A DNA stretch of 64,000 bases from the NCBI GenBank assembly GCA_020633775.1, contig JACKDA010000004.1:62001-126000 (forward strand). The letters are read 5' to 3'. The position numbers and the translations under genes are program-made. This document shows, piece by piece, positions 45,487 through 53,875 of the stretch. Numbering within the stretch: the first letter of the stretch is position 1; the number at the start of each line of letters is the position of its first letter. Origin of the DNA: Gemmatimonadales bacterium (GTDB taxonomy: Bacteria > Gemmatimonadota > Gemmatimonadetes > Gemmatimonadales > GWC2-71-9). The notes under the pieces were generated by a model. That model worked only from the letters and a program-made list of their open reading frames with translations, did not search any database and was not told where the DNA came from.

Positions 45487-48400
45487 GTTCACCCACCTCC
45501 ACGTCCACACCTGGTTCTCCTTCGGCCACGGCGCCTCGTCTCCCGAGGTGCTCGCGCGCGCGGCCGCCGAGCGCGGCTACCGCGCGCTGGCGATGACCGA
45601 CACCAACGGGGTGTACGGGGCCGTCGAGTTCCAGCGCGCCTGCGAGGCGGTCGGCATCCGCCCGATCCTCGGCGCGCACCTGCGCACCCGGCACCACGAG
45701 GCGATCGTGCTGGCCGAGGATGCCCACGGCTGGGCCGCGCTCTGTCGCGCCATCACCGCCATCCACTGGGATCCCGACCTGGCCCTCACCGCGCAACTCG
45801 CGGTCGACCGCCAGGGCCTCACCGTCCTCTCGCGCGACATCGACCTGCTGCAGCGGCTGGTCCAGCTCTCGGGGCCGGCGGGGATCTGCGCCGAGCTGGT
45901 GCCGGGCCCCGAGCGGCATCGCGTGCTCCACGCGGCGCGACAGCTGGGGATCCCCGCGGTGGTGACCGGCGCGGTGGCGATGGCGCACGCGCAGGACTGG
46001 CAGCGGCAGCGGCTGCTCGACGCGATCCACCGGAACGGGACGCTGGACGATCCGTCATTGCGAGGCCCGCAGGGCCGAAGCAATCCCGCTCCGTGGACAC
46101 GGAACCGGATTGCTTCGCCGCCGGTGGCGGCTCGCAATGACGGCCGCGATGCCTGGCTCCGCCCCGGGCCGGACCTCGAGCGCCACTTTCCCGACGTCCC
46201 CGAGGCATTCGCCGCCGCGGGGGTGATCGCCGAGCGGTGCCAGTACCGGATCCCGATGGGACGCACCATCGCGCCGCGCGCCTCCGACGCCGACGATGCC
46301 CTGCAGCGGCTCCGGGCGCTGGCGTACGACGGCGCGATGCGTCGCTACGGCGCGCTGGCGCCCGTCACCCGCGACCGGCTCGAGCACGAGCTCGGCATCA
46401 TCGGCCTGAAGGGGTTCGCCGACTACTTCCTGGTCGTCCACGACATCGTGCAGCACGGCCCGACGCATTGCGGCCGCGGCTCGGTCGCCAACTCGATCGT
46501 CTCGTACTGCCTCGGCATCACCCATGTCGAGCCGCTGGCGTCGGGGCTCCTCTTCGAGCGCTTCCTCAACCCGGCACGCAAGGACCCGCCCGACATCGAC
46601 CTCGACTTCCCGTGGGACGAGCGCGACCGGATCCTCGCGTGGGTGTTCCGCAAGTGGCCGCGGCCGCGCGCGGCGATGGTGAGCAACCACAACACGCTGC
46701 GGCTCCGCGGCGCGCTGCGCGAGGTCGCCAAGGTGCACGGCCGCCCGGCGGCGGAGATCCGCGAGGTCACCCGGCGGGTGCCCTACTTCCACGATGGCGG
46801 CGGCGCCCGCGAGCTGTTCGCCACCCACCCCAACTTCCGCGGGCTGAAGCTGCCGGCGGTGTGGCAGGAATTCGCCGCGCAGGCCGAGGCACTGGTGGGG
46901 ACGCCGCGGCACCTCTCGCTCCATCCCGGCGGGGTGGTGATCGTCCCCACCGCGCTCACCGACGTGGTGCCGATCGAGCCGGCCGCCAAGCGGCTCGACG
47001 GCGCCCCCGACCTCACCGTCCCGGTGATCCAGTTCGAGAAGGACGGCGCCGAGGACGCCGGCCTGGTCAAGATCGACCTCCTCGGCAACCGCTCGCTTGC
47101 GGTGATCCGCGACGCGATCACGATGGTCCGCGAGCACAGCGGCGTCGCGCTCGACTACACCTCCCAGGAGGCCGGCGCCGACGAGGCGACCCGCGAGGTG
47201 TTCCGCACCGGCAACTCGCTCGGCGTCTTCTACACCGAGTCGCCGGCGAGCCGGCTGCTCAACCTCAAGTCGCGCGCCGACACCTTCGAGCTGCTGGTGC
47301 TCAACACCTCGATCATCCGCCCCGCCTCGAATCGCTGGATCACCATCTACCTCGAGCGGCTGCATGGCGCGCCGTACGAGCCGCTCCACCCGTCGCTGCG
47401 CGACACCCTCGCCGAGACCTTCGGCGTGATGGTCTACCAGGAGGACGTGGTCAACGTCGCCCATGCCTTCGCCGGCCTCGACTGGGCCAGTGCCGATGGC
47501 CTGCGCAAGGCGCTCAGCAAGAAGAAGCCCGAGGCGCACCTGCACGACAGCTTCGACGCCTTCGTGCGGGGCGCGAAGGCGCTCGGGCGCGACGAGGCGA
47601 GCATCGCGAAGGTCTGGGAGATGATCCTCTCGTTCGCGGGGTACTCGTTCTGCAAGGGGCACTCGTGCTCCTACATCCACGTGGCGCAGCAGAGCGCCTA
47701 CCTGCGCGCCAACCATCCGGCCGAGTTCATCGCGGCGGTGCTCGCCAACGGCGGCGGGTTCTACCGGCCGTTCGCGTACGTGGCCGAGGCGATGCGGATG
47801 GGGGTGCGCGTGCTGCCGCCCGACGTGAACGCCAGCGCCTGGCGCTGCCTCGGCCGGGACGGCACGCTGCGGGTCGGGTTCCAGTTCATCAGCGGCCTCT
47901 CGGCCGAGGGCGTCGAACGCCTGCTCGCCGCGCGCGAGAGCGGTGGCCCCTTCCGCGACCTCGACGACCTGCGCCGTCGCGCCGGCCTCGCCGCCGACGA
48001 CCTGCGCCTGCTGGTCAAGGTCGGGGCCTGCGACGCGATCGCCGGGTCGCGGAACCGGCCGCAACTGCTGTGGGCGATCGACACGGGCGAGGGACCGACC
48101 GCCCCGTCATTGCGAGGCCCGCAGGGCCGAAGCAATCCCGCTCCGTGTACACGGAACCGGATTGCTTCGCCGCCGGTGGCGGCTCGCAATGACGGCCTCC
48201 CGCTGGGCGGGTCCCGCCCCCCGCCCGCGCTCCGCGACTACCCGCCCGAACGCAAGCGCCAGGACGCCTGGGCGCTGCTCGGGTTCTGCACCGATTGCCA
48301 CCCGATGGCGCTGCACGCCGAGGCCCTGCGTCGCTTCCGGCTGGTGAAGAGTCCGGACCTGGCTCGCCACGTCGGGCGGCGCGTGCTCATGGCCGGGATG

Positions 48401-48718
48401 TACACCACCGGCAAGCCGGTGCACACGGCAAAGCACGAGCCGATGCAGTTCGCCACCTTCGACGATGGCGAGGGGCTGGTCGAGTGCGTCCTCTTCCCCG
48501 ACGTCTACGCCGAGCGGAGCCATGTCCTCTTCGACCAGGGACCGTTCATCTTCCGGGGCATCGTGGAGGAATCGTTCGGCGCGCTCACCGTGACGGTGAC
48601 ACATCTCGAGCGGGTGGAGCGTATGATCGCGCGGATGGCGACGCAGGGACCGCGGGGCACGAGAAGCGAGAAGCGGGAAGCGAGAGGCGCGAGGCGAAAG
48701 GAGCGGCATCCGGAATGA
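45482..48718 (+). CDS. dnaE2: error-prone DNA polymerase DnaE2 (ImuC)
   Basis: 1078 residues. The PHP domain starts 'HLHVHTWFSFGHGASSPEVLARAAAERGYRALAMTDTNG'. The polymerase catalytic aspartates are in PPDIDLDF and in 'LVKIDLLGNRSL'. The helix-hairpin-helix and OB region close the protein. It does translesion and mutagenic synthesis with ImuB. Two 29-residue insertions (SLRGPQGRSNPAP... at about 191 and 875) come from in-frame palindromic repeats placed in linkers. The C-terminus (RSEKREARGARRKE) is encoded by a GAGAAGC repeat. Confidence 0.93.
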   Translation: MTFTHLHVHTWFSFGHGASSPEVLARAAAERGYRALAMTDTNGVYGAVEFQRACEAVGIRPILGAHLRTRHHEAIVLAEDAHGWAALCRAITAIHWDPDLALTAQLAVDRQGLTVLSRDIDLLQRLVQLSGPAGICAELVPGPERHRVLHAARQLGIPAVVTGAVAMAHAQDWQRQRLLDAIHRNGTLDDPSLRGPQGRSNPAPWTRNRIASPPVAARNDGRDAWLRPGPDLERHFPDVPEAFAAAGVIAERCQYRIPMGRTIAPRASDADDALQRLRALAYDGAMRRYGALAPVTRDRLEHELGIIGLKGFADYFLVVHDIVQHGPTHCGRGSVANSIVSYCLGITHVEPLASGLLFERFLNPARKDPPDIDLDFPWDERDRILAWVFRKWPRPRAAMVSNHNTLRLRGALREVAKVHGRPAAEIREVTRRVPYFHDGGGARELFATHPNFRGLKLPAVWQEFAAQAEALVGTPRHLSLHPGGVVIVPTALTDVVPIEPAAKRLDGAPDLTVPVIQFEKDGAEDAGLVKIDLLGNRSLAVIRDAITMVREHSGVALDYTSQEAGADEATREVFRTGNSLGVFYTESPASRLLNLKSRADTFELLVLNTSIIRPASNRWITIYLERLHGAPYEPLHPSLRDTLAETFGVMVYQEDVVNVAHAFAGLDWASADGLRKALSKKKPEAHLHDSFDAFVRGAKALGRDEASIAKVWEMILSFAGYSFCKGHSCSYIHVAQQSAYLRANHPAEFIAAVLANGGGFYRPFAYVAEAMRMGVRVLPPDVNASAWRCLGRDGTLRVGFQFISGLSAEGVERLLAARESGGPFRDLDDLRRRAGLAADDLRLLVKVGACDAIAGSRNRPQLLWAIDTGEGPTAPSLRGPQGRSNPAPCTRNRIASPPVAARNDGLPLGGSRPPPALRDYPPERKRQDAWALLGFCTDCHPMALHAEALRRFRLVKSPDLARHVGRRVLMAGMYTTGKPVHTAKHEPMQFATFDDGEGLVECVLFPDVYAERSHVLFDQGPFIFRGIVEESFGALTVTVTHLERVERMIARMATQGPRGTRSEKREARGARRKERHPE
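46054..46141. repeat. 88-bp palindromic repeat (REP1) inside dnaE2, copy A
   Basis: Starts GTCATTGCGAGG and ends CTCGCAATGAC, with inner arms GAAGCAATCC / GGATTGCTTC. It translates in frame. Copy B at 48106 is 88 bp long in the same reading phase, differing by a few bases. Confidence 0.85.
48106..48193. repeat. 88-bp palindromic repeat (REP1) inside dnaE2, copy B
   Basis: Same ends and length as copy A (GTCATTGCGAGG to CTCGCAATGAC), 2052 bp later, exactly 684 codons, so it gives the same peptide. It lies in the linker before the OB-fold domain. Confidence 0.85.
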
Positions 48719-50451
48719 CGACAGGCACACCGCGGCCACGTGCCGGCCGACACGAGCAGGCATGCCCCTCCCCCGTCGCGGCGCTCGTGATGGTCGCCCT
48801 GCTCGCGGCGCCGCTCACCGCCCAGGACCGCGCCTGGTGGGACACCCTGCCGCCGGTCGAGCAGCCGCGCATCACCTGGAGTCGGCAGTCGGTGCACGTC
48901 CCGATGCGCGACGGCGTGCGTCTCGCCGTCGACCTCTACCTCCCCACGGGCGCCGACCGCGCCCACCCGGTGGCGACCATCCTGCACCAGACGCGGTACC
49001 GCCGCGGCCTGCAGTTCCGCGACCCGGCCCGCGAGGCGGCCGCCGGGCCGACCGCGGGGTTGATGCCCTTCCTGCAGGCGGGCTACGCGGTGGTGATCGT
49101 CGACGTGCGCGGCACCGGCGCGTCGTTCGGCAGCCGCACGACCGAGTTCTCGCCCGAGGAGGTGCGCGACGGCTGGGACGTGCTCGACTGGATCGTGGCC
49201 CAGCCGTGGTCCGATGGCGTGGTCGGCGCGACCGGGATCTCCTATCCCGGCACGACCGCCGAGCTGGCGGGCACGCTGGGGCACCCGGCGCTGAAGGCGG
49301 TCGCGCCGCTCTTCTCGATCTACGACTTCCTGCCCGACGTCATCCGCCCCGGCGGGATCTTCCTCGACCCGTTCTTCCGGAGCTGGGCCTCGCTGGTCGC
49401 GCGGATGGATGCGAACCGCCTCGACCCACCCGGCGGGCCGGTCACCGGGGTGCGACCGGTCGATGGCCCCGAGGGCGGGCGCCTCCTCGCCGAGGCGATC
49501 GCCGAGCACGCGGCCAACGCCAGCATCCATCCGCAGGCCGCCGCACTGACCAGCCGGGACGCGCGCAGCCCAGACGGGATCTCCCTCGATGCGGTGTCGC
49601 CCCACGCGCGCTACGACACGCTGTCACGGCGGATCCCGATCTACTCCTATGGCGGCTGGGCCGACGGCTTTTCCGGGTCACAGATCGCGCGGTTCGTCGC
49701 GCAACCGTCCCCGGGCTCGCGCCTGCTGATGGGACCGTGGAATCACGGCGGGGCGTGGGCCTATTACCCCGGACAGCGCCCGGTGCGGTCGCAGTTCGAC
49801 CAGTCGCGCGAACTGCTGCGCTTCTTCGATTGGCACCTGCGCGGGATCCCGACCGGGATCGAACACGAACCGCCCGTCTGGTACTTCACCACCGGCAGCA
49901 ACCAGTGGAAGAGCGCCGAGCGATGGCCGGTCGCCACGCGCGACACGGTGGTGACGCTCGCCGGCTCACGCGAGGGAGGCCCCGTGCGGCGGCTCGCCGT
50001 CAACCCGACCCTCGGCACCGGGAACCAGTCGCGCTGGAACACCATCCTCGGCGGCGGCGCGGTCGCCTACCGGCCACGCCAGGCGAGCGACACCGCGGGG
50101 CAGCTGCACCTCACGGTGGTGCCCGTGCTGGAGGCACCGCTCACCCTCACCGGACGCGCGCGGGTCCGGCTCGAGCTCGCCGCCGCGGCGCCGGGCACGA
50201 CGCTGTTCCTGTACCTCGAGGAGGTCGACGCCACCGGCGCGGGGGCACTGGTCGCCGAAGGGCAGGTCCTCGCCCCGGGTCCGGGCGTCATCGAGGTCGC
50301 GCTGCTCCCGGTGTCGCACCAGTTCGCCGCCGGACGCGGAATCCGCGTGGTGGTCACGCGCCGCGACATCGACCACTTCGCCGCCGACGCCACCACCGGG
50401 ACACCCGTCGAGGTGGCGGCCGTCCGGGTCACGCTGCCGATCGAGCCCTGA
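48715..50451 (+). CDS. CocE/NonD-type alpha/beta-hydrolase, secreted
   Basis: 578 residues. The signal peptide ends LLAAPLTAQ. The X-Pro dipeptidyl-peptidase S15 fold is visible: 'VPMRDGVRLAVDLYLP' start, the nucleophile elbow GATGISYPG, and a late histidine in PWNHGG. A C-terminal jelly-roll (from about residue 400) is typical of CocE. Such enzymes hydrolyse acyl esters or peptides; the substrate is unknown. The ATG overlaps the dnaE2 stop (ATGA), so it may ride on the same transcript. Confidence 0.88.
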   Translation: MTTGTPRPRAGRHEQACPSPVAALVMVALLAAPLTAQDRAWWDTLPPVEQPRITWSRQSVHVPMRDGVRLAVDLYLPTGADRAHPVATILHQTRYRRGLQFRDPAREAAAGPTAGLMPFLQAGYAVVIVDVRGTGASFGSRTTEFSPEEVRDGWDVLDWIVAQPWSDGVVGATGISYPGTTAELAGTLGHPALKAVAPLFSIYDFLPDVIRPGGIFLDPFFRSWASLVARMDANRLDPPGGPVTGVRPVDGPEGGRLLAEAIAEHAANASIHPQAAALTSRDARSPDGISLDAVSPHARYDTLSRRIPIYSYGGWADGFSGSQIARFVAQPSPGSRLLMGPWNHGGAWAYYPGQRPVRSQFDQSRELLRFFDWHLRGIPTGIEHEPPVWYFTTGSNQWKSAERWPVATRDTVVTLAGSREGGPVRRLAVNPTLGTGNQSRWNTILGGGAVAYRPRQASDTAGQLHLTVVPVLEAPLTLTGRARVRLELAAAAPGTTLFLYLEEVDATGAGALVAEGQVLAPGPGVIEVALLPVSHQFAAGRGIRVVVTRRDIDHFAADATTGTPVEVAAVRVTLPIEP

Positions 50452-50559
50452 GCACCGCCGGACCGGTGCCGGCTGCCCGGTGTCGACGGCCGTGTGTCGG
50501 TGATCGCATCGCCGGGGTCATATTGCATGAAGCCGTCCTGCTGTCGCCCGGAGGTCTCC

Positions 50560-50970
50560 ATGTCCCGATCATCGGTGTGGCTCACCCTCGCCATGCTCGG
50601 CTGTCACGCACCCACCGTGGTGCAGGACACGCCGCTGCCGGTGCCGGGAAGCCGAGAACTCCGCATCGGCGAGGTCGTGCCGCTCGACGACACGCCCTAC
50701 ATCCTCCGACTGGTGGAGGTCGAGGGCGATTCCCGTTGCCCCGTCGAGGCGCTGTGCGTCTGGGCGGGCGAGGTCCGGCTCCAGGCGGTGCTTGCCGCGC
50801 GACCGGGCATGGGACTCCCCGACCGCGTGCTGCAGTTCACCAGCCAGCGCCCGATCGTGGCTGACGGGATCGAGTTTCGTATCGCCGAGGTCACCCCCGT
50901 GGCCCACGCCGGCCGCACGATCGCGCAAGGCGACTATCGCCTGACCATTGCCACCCGCCCCGCACCGTGA
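50560..50970 (+). CDS. small lipoprotein, unknown function
   Basis: 136 residues from the ATG at 50560, preceded by GGAGGT. The lipobox LAMLGC gives the mature protein, which is a compact beta-rich domain of about 115 residues with two cysteines (SRCPVEALC) that may form a disulfide; 'RCPVEALCVWAGEV' resembles small secreted domains common in this phylum and in Bacteroidetes. No activity assigned. Confidence 0.7.
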   Translation: MSRSSVWLTLAMLGCHAPTVVQDTPLPVPGSRELRIGEVVPLDDTPYILRLVEVEGDSRCPVEALCVWAGEVRLQAVLAARPGMGLPDRVLQFTSQRPIVADGIEFRIAEVTPVAHAGRTIAQGDYRLTIATRPAP

Positions 50971-50976
50971 GTTGCG

Positions 50977-51354
50977 ATGCCTGAAGCCCAGACGCCCTTC
51001 CGCCTCGTGCAGGTTGCCCTCCGGGTCCTCGACCTCGAGCGGGCGATCGCGTTCTATCGTGACGTCCTCGGGCTGCCGTTCCTCTTTCGCGCCGAGCCGG
51101 GGATGGCCTTCTTCGACCTGGATGGCGTGCGACTCCTGCTCGGGACGGTCGAGGCGAGCGGCCCGCTCGAGCGCTCGACCCCGCTCTACCTGGGGGCGAC
51201 GGACATCGCGGCGACGGCGAGGCGGATGCGCGCGGCGGGGGTCACCTTCCACAAGGAGCCGGCCCTGATCGCGCGGATGCCGGAGCGCGAGGTGTGGCTG
51301 GCGGAGTTCGTGGACTCGGAGGGGAACGTGATGGCGCTGATGGAGGAGCGCTGA
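50977..51354 (+). CDS. VOC family (glyoxalase-like) protein
   Basis: 125 residues, one VOC domain. Strand pattern 'VQVALRVLDLERAIAFYRDVLGLPFLF' opens it, and 'EVWLAEFVDSEGNVMALMEER' closes it. The metal-ligand position is occupied by Q/E residues in part. These proteins are lyases, dioxygenases or resistance proteins; the substrate is unknown. It follows the lipoprotein by 6 bp. Confidence 0.85.
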   Translation: MPEAQTPFRLVQVALRVLDLERAIAFYRDVLGLPFLFRAEPGMAFFDLDGVRLLLGTVEASGPLERSTPLYLGATDIAATARRMRAAGVTFHKEPALIARMPEREVWLAEFVDSEGNVMALMEER

Positions 51355-51372
51355 ACGCCCGGCCCTGAACGG

Positions 51373-51410
51373 GCACCAGCCCGGTCCCGCGCGGCGGGCC
51401 GGACTGGTGC
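51373..51410. terminator. hairpin between convergent genes
   Basis: GCACCAG and CTGGTGC arms enclose a second stem CCGG/CCGG and CCCGC/GCGGG. It is GC-rich, with no T-run, between the VOC and DUF4397 genes. Confidence 0.4.
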
Positions 51411-51448
51411 GTGATACCGGCGGCCGCGCCGCCGGCCCCAGCGAGGAC

Positions 51449-52138
51449 TCAGGCCTCCCGAATCGGGACCACTTCCAGCTCACCGCTCGAGCGGCGGACG
51501 AGGATCAGGCTCCACACTTCTCCGCCACCCAGCGACACCACCCGCTCCACCTCGACCATCCCGGTGGCCTGCGCCGTGATCCCGAGGCGGTAGGTTCCCG
51601 GGGGGCGGATGACGAAGCCGGGAAACTCCCCGCCCGCGGTGGCACCATACTCCAGGGGGGAGACGAGCCGCGCGGCCGAATCGAGCGGCACCCCTGCCAC
51701 GCTCAACCAGGCGTCGAGCGCCGGGGTCCCCTGGACCGTGTTGATGACCCGAACCTTCACCTCGGTGGCCCGCGGGAGCGAGGCGGTGTCCGCCGCGATC
51801 ACGACCGCCCCACCCCCGATCACCGCCCCGCCAAGGATCGCCGTGCGCCGACCGCCAACCGAGACCGCAAACTGCGCCGAGGAGAGGATCCGCCCCCCCT
51901 CGGCGCGGGCCTCGAGGCGATGGGTCCCCGCGGGGACCACCCGGCTGATCCGGGTGCCGCTCGCGGGCACGCTGAGCGCGGCGTCGTCGAGGAGGAGCGT
52001 GGCCACGGTCCCCTCGGGCAGGGCGTTCAGGATCGCGAGCTGGGCATCGCCGGGTGGCAAGCCGCCGCTCGGATCCGTCGACCCGCAGGCGACGGACGCA
52101 GCGAGCAGCAACATCAGGAGACCGCGGCGCAGGGGCAT
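51449..52138 (-). CDS. DUF4397 domain lipoprotein
   Basis: 229 residues from the ATG at 52138. Lipobox AASVACG. Two DUF4397-type beta-sandwich repeats: 'AQLAILNALPEGTVATLLLDDAAL' and 'VKVRVINTVQGTPALDAWLSVAG'. The C-terminus is charged. The family is extracytoplasmic with unknown role. An upstream in-frame ATG at 52195 would spoil the signal peptide. Confidence 0.78.
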   Translation of the reverse strand: MPLRRGLLMLLLAASVACGSTDPSGGLPPGDAQLAILNALPEGTVATLLLDDAALSVPASGTRISRVVPAGTHRLEARAEGGRILSSAQFAVSVGGRRTAILGGAVIGGGAVVIAADTASLPRATEVKVRVINTVQGTPALDAWLSVAGVPLDSAARLVSPLEYGATAGGEFPGFVIRPPGTYRLGITAQATGMVEVERVVSLGGGEVWSLILVRRSSGELEVVPIREA

Positions 52139-52275
52139 CGAGGAGGTCGGGGTGAAGGGTCGGACAGGAAGGATCGGAATCACCAATGGTATCACGGGGA
52201 AGACCCCGGCCGGGCCGGGAGCGTCACCTGTGCCCGGTTCGGTGACCCTTCGGGCGATGCAGGGGTCTTGACGAG

Positions 52276-52809
52276 GTGACGCCGACCGACGCCGCGCTCA
52301 TCGAGCGGATCGCCGCGGGCGATTCGGCGGCCCTGGGGATGCTGATGGATCGGCATGCCCCGGCCCTGATGCGCTACGCGACGCACTTCCTGCAGTCGGC
52401 CGATGACGCCGACGAGGTCCTGCAGGACACGTTCATCCGTGCCGAGCGGGCGATCCGGGGCGGGATGCGGCCCGACAATCCCTCGGGGTGGTTGTTCCGC
52501 ATCGCGGTCAATCGCTGTCGGTCGCGGCGCAAGCGGTGGTGGCGGTTGCTCGGGGGGGAGGCCGGCGAGCTGGTGATCGCCCGCGCCGCCGACCCGCCGG
52601 AAGTCGAGGCCCGTGAGTGGCGACATGAGATCGCCGTGGCACTGGCGCACCTCTCGACCCCGGCGCGGGAGGCGTTCCTCCTCAAGCACGTCGAGGGACT
52701 GACCTACGAGGAAATGGCGACGATCACCGGCGCGGGTGTGCCGGCTCTCAAGATGCGGGTCTCGCGGGCATGCGAGCGCCTGCGCGACCTGCTGAAGGAT
52801 GTGCGATGA
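52276..52809 (+). CDS. ECF RNA polymerase sigma factor
   Basis: 177 residues from a GTG. Region 2 is 'LMDRHAPALMRYATHFLQSADDADEVLQDTFIRAERAI', with GWLFRIAVNRCRSRRK closing it. Region 4 is 'LSTPAREAFLLKHVEGLTYEEMATITGAGVPALKMRVSRACERL', a standard helix-turn-helix. It directs RNA polymerase to its own regulon. It is followed by an anti-sigma-like gene with an overlapping start. Confidence 0.92.
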   Translation: MTPTDAALIERIAAGDSAALGMLMDRHAPALMRYATHFLQSADDADEVLQDTFIRAERAIRGGMRPDNPSGWLFRIAVNRCRSRRKRWWRLLGGEAGELVIARAADPPEVEAREWRHEIAVALAHLSTPAREAFLLKHVEGLTYEEMATITGAGVPALKMRVSRACERLRDLLKDVR

Positions 52810-53273
52810 CCGACGAACTCCCCCCGAACGACCCGCTGCTCGGCGTGGTCGGTGCCCTCCGCGAGGGCACCGCACCCCGGCACGGGCTGGTCGATCGGAC
52901 TCGCCGCCGGGCCCGACGGGCACGGCTCCGCGCCCGCCTCTCCACCGCGGCAGGCACCCTCGCGATCGCCCTCGTGGCGGTCGTCCTCCTCCGCCCACGG
53001 GAAGCCGCCGCCGGGCAGATCACCTTTGCGCTGAATGCGCCGGCCAGCTCGGGAGTCTCCCTGGTGGGCGACTTCACCGAATGGGAAACCGACCGGGTCC
53101 GGCTCACCCCGGCCGGCGGCGATCGCTGGGAGGTGACCTTGCAGCTTCCCCCGGGGCGTTATCGTTTTGCCTATGTCACCGACGGCGGGGAATGGCTCCC
53201 CGATCCCGACGCGGCGCCGGTCCCCGATGATTTCGGGCGGCCGACCTCCGTCCTGACCGTCCCGACACCATGA
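52806..53273 (+). CDS. anti-sigma-like membrane protein with CBM48/glycogen-binding-like domain
   Basis: 155 residues. A basic cytoplasmic segment (RTRRRARRARLRARL) precedes one membrane helix (TAAGTLAIALVAVVLL). The outer part 'ITFALNAPASSGVSLVGDFTEWETDRVRLTPAGGDRWEVTLQLPPGRYRFAYVTDGGEWLPDP' is an AMPK1/CBM48-type glycogen-binding fold. By position and topology it should sense an envelope signal and hold the sigma factor. No classic zinc-binding anti-sigma domain is seen. Confidence 0.75.
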   Translation: MTDELPPNDPLLGVVGALREGTAPRHGLVDRTRRRARRARLRARLSTAAGTLAIALVAVVLLRPREAAAGQITFALNAPASSGVSLVGDFTEWETDRVRLTPAGGDRWEVTLQLPPGRYRFAYVTDGGEWLPDPDAAPVPDDFGRPTSVLTVPTP

Positions 53274-53875
53274 CGATGACGCGCTTCCACCCGACCCTCG
53301 CGCTGGTCCTCGGACTCGCCACCCCGCTCGCCGCCCAGGATGCGTCGAGCCTGGCCGGGGCCCGCTCGCAGCGCGGGGCGGAGCTCGCCGCCGTCGACCA
53401 GCGCCTCGGCGGCCGGTTCCCGTCCAGCGTCGCGCTCCGGATCCACGGCATCATCGACTCGGCGACCGCCGAGGGGTTGCCGGCTGAGCCGCTGGTGCTT
53501 CGCGCACTCGAGGGCGGCGCCAAGGGGGTCAAGGCGGACGCGATCTACGTCGCGCTCGGGCGGCTGCGCGCCTCGATGCGGCTCGCCGCCCAGGCGATCG
53601 GCCTCGACGCGCCGGCCAGCGACCTGAGCACCGCCGCGGCGGCGCTCCAGACCGGCCTCGCCCCCGTCCGGCTCGTCGAGCTCCGCTCGGCGCGCGGCAC
53701 GGCGTCCCTGGTGGTCCCGCTCGGAGCCTACCTCGACCTCACCGCCCGCGGCGCGGTCCCCGAGCGGGCGTGGCAGCGGGTCATCGACCTGGCACGGCGC
53801 AAGGCCGAGGACCGGGCGTACGAGGCGATCGACCCCGCCGACCTGGTGGCGCGTCGCCCGGAGGATCGCCGCTGA
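53270..53875 (+). CDS. secreted helical protein of the ECF operon
   Basis: 201 residues. The signal peptide ends ATPLAAQ. The mature part is alanine-rich and helical with no recognisable domain. It overlaps both neighbours by 3-4 nt (ATGA and TGATG), so it is translated from the operon message. It may be an envelope partner of the last gene. Function unknown. Confidence 0.65.
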   Translation: MTMTRFHPTLALVLGLATPLAAQDASSLAGARSQRGAELAAVDQRLGGRFPSSVALRIHGIIDSATAEGLPAEPLVLRALEGGAKGVKADAIYVALGRLRASMRLAAQAIGLDAPASDLSTAAAALQTGLAPVRLVELRSARGTASLVVPLGAYLDLTARGAVPERAWQRVIDLARRKAEDRAYEAIDPADLVARRPEDRR

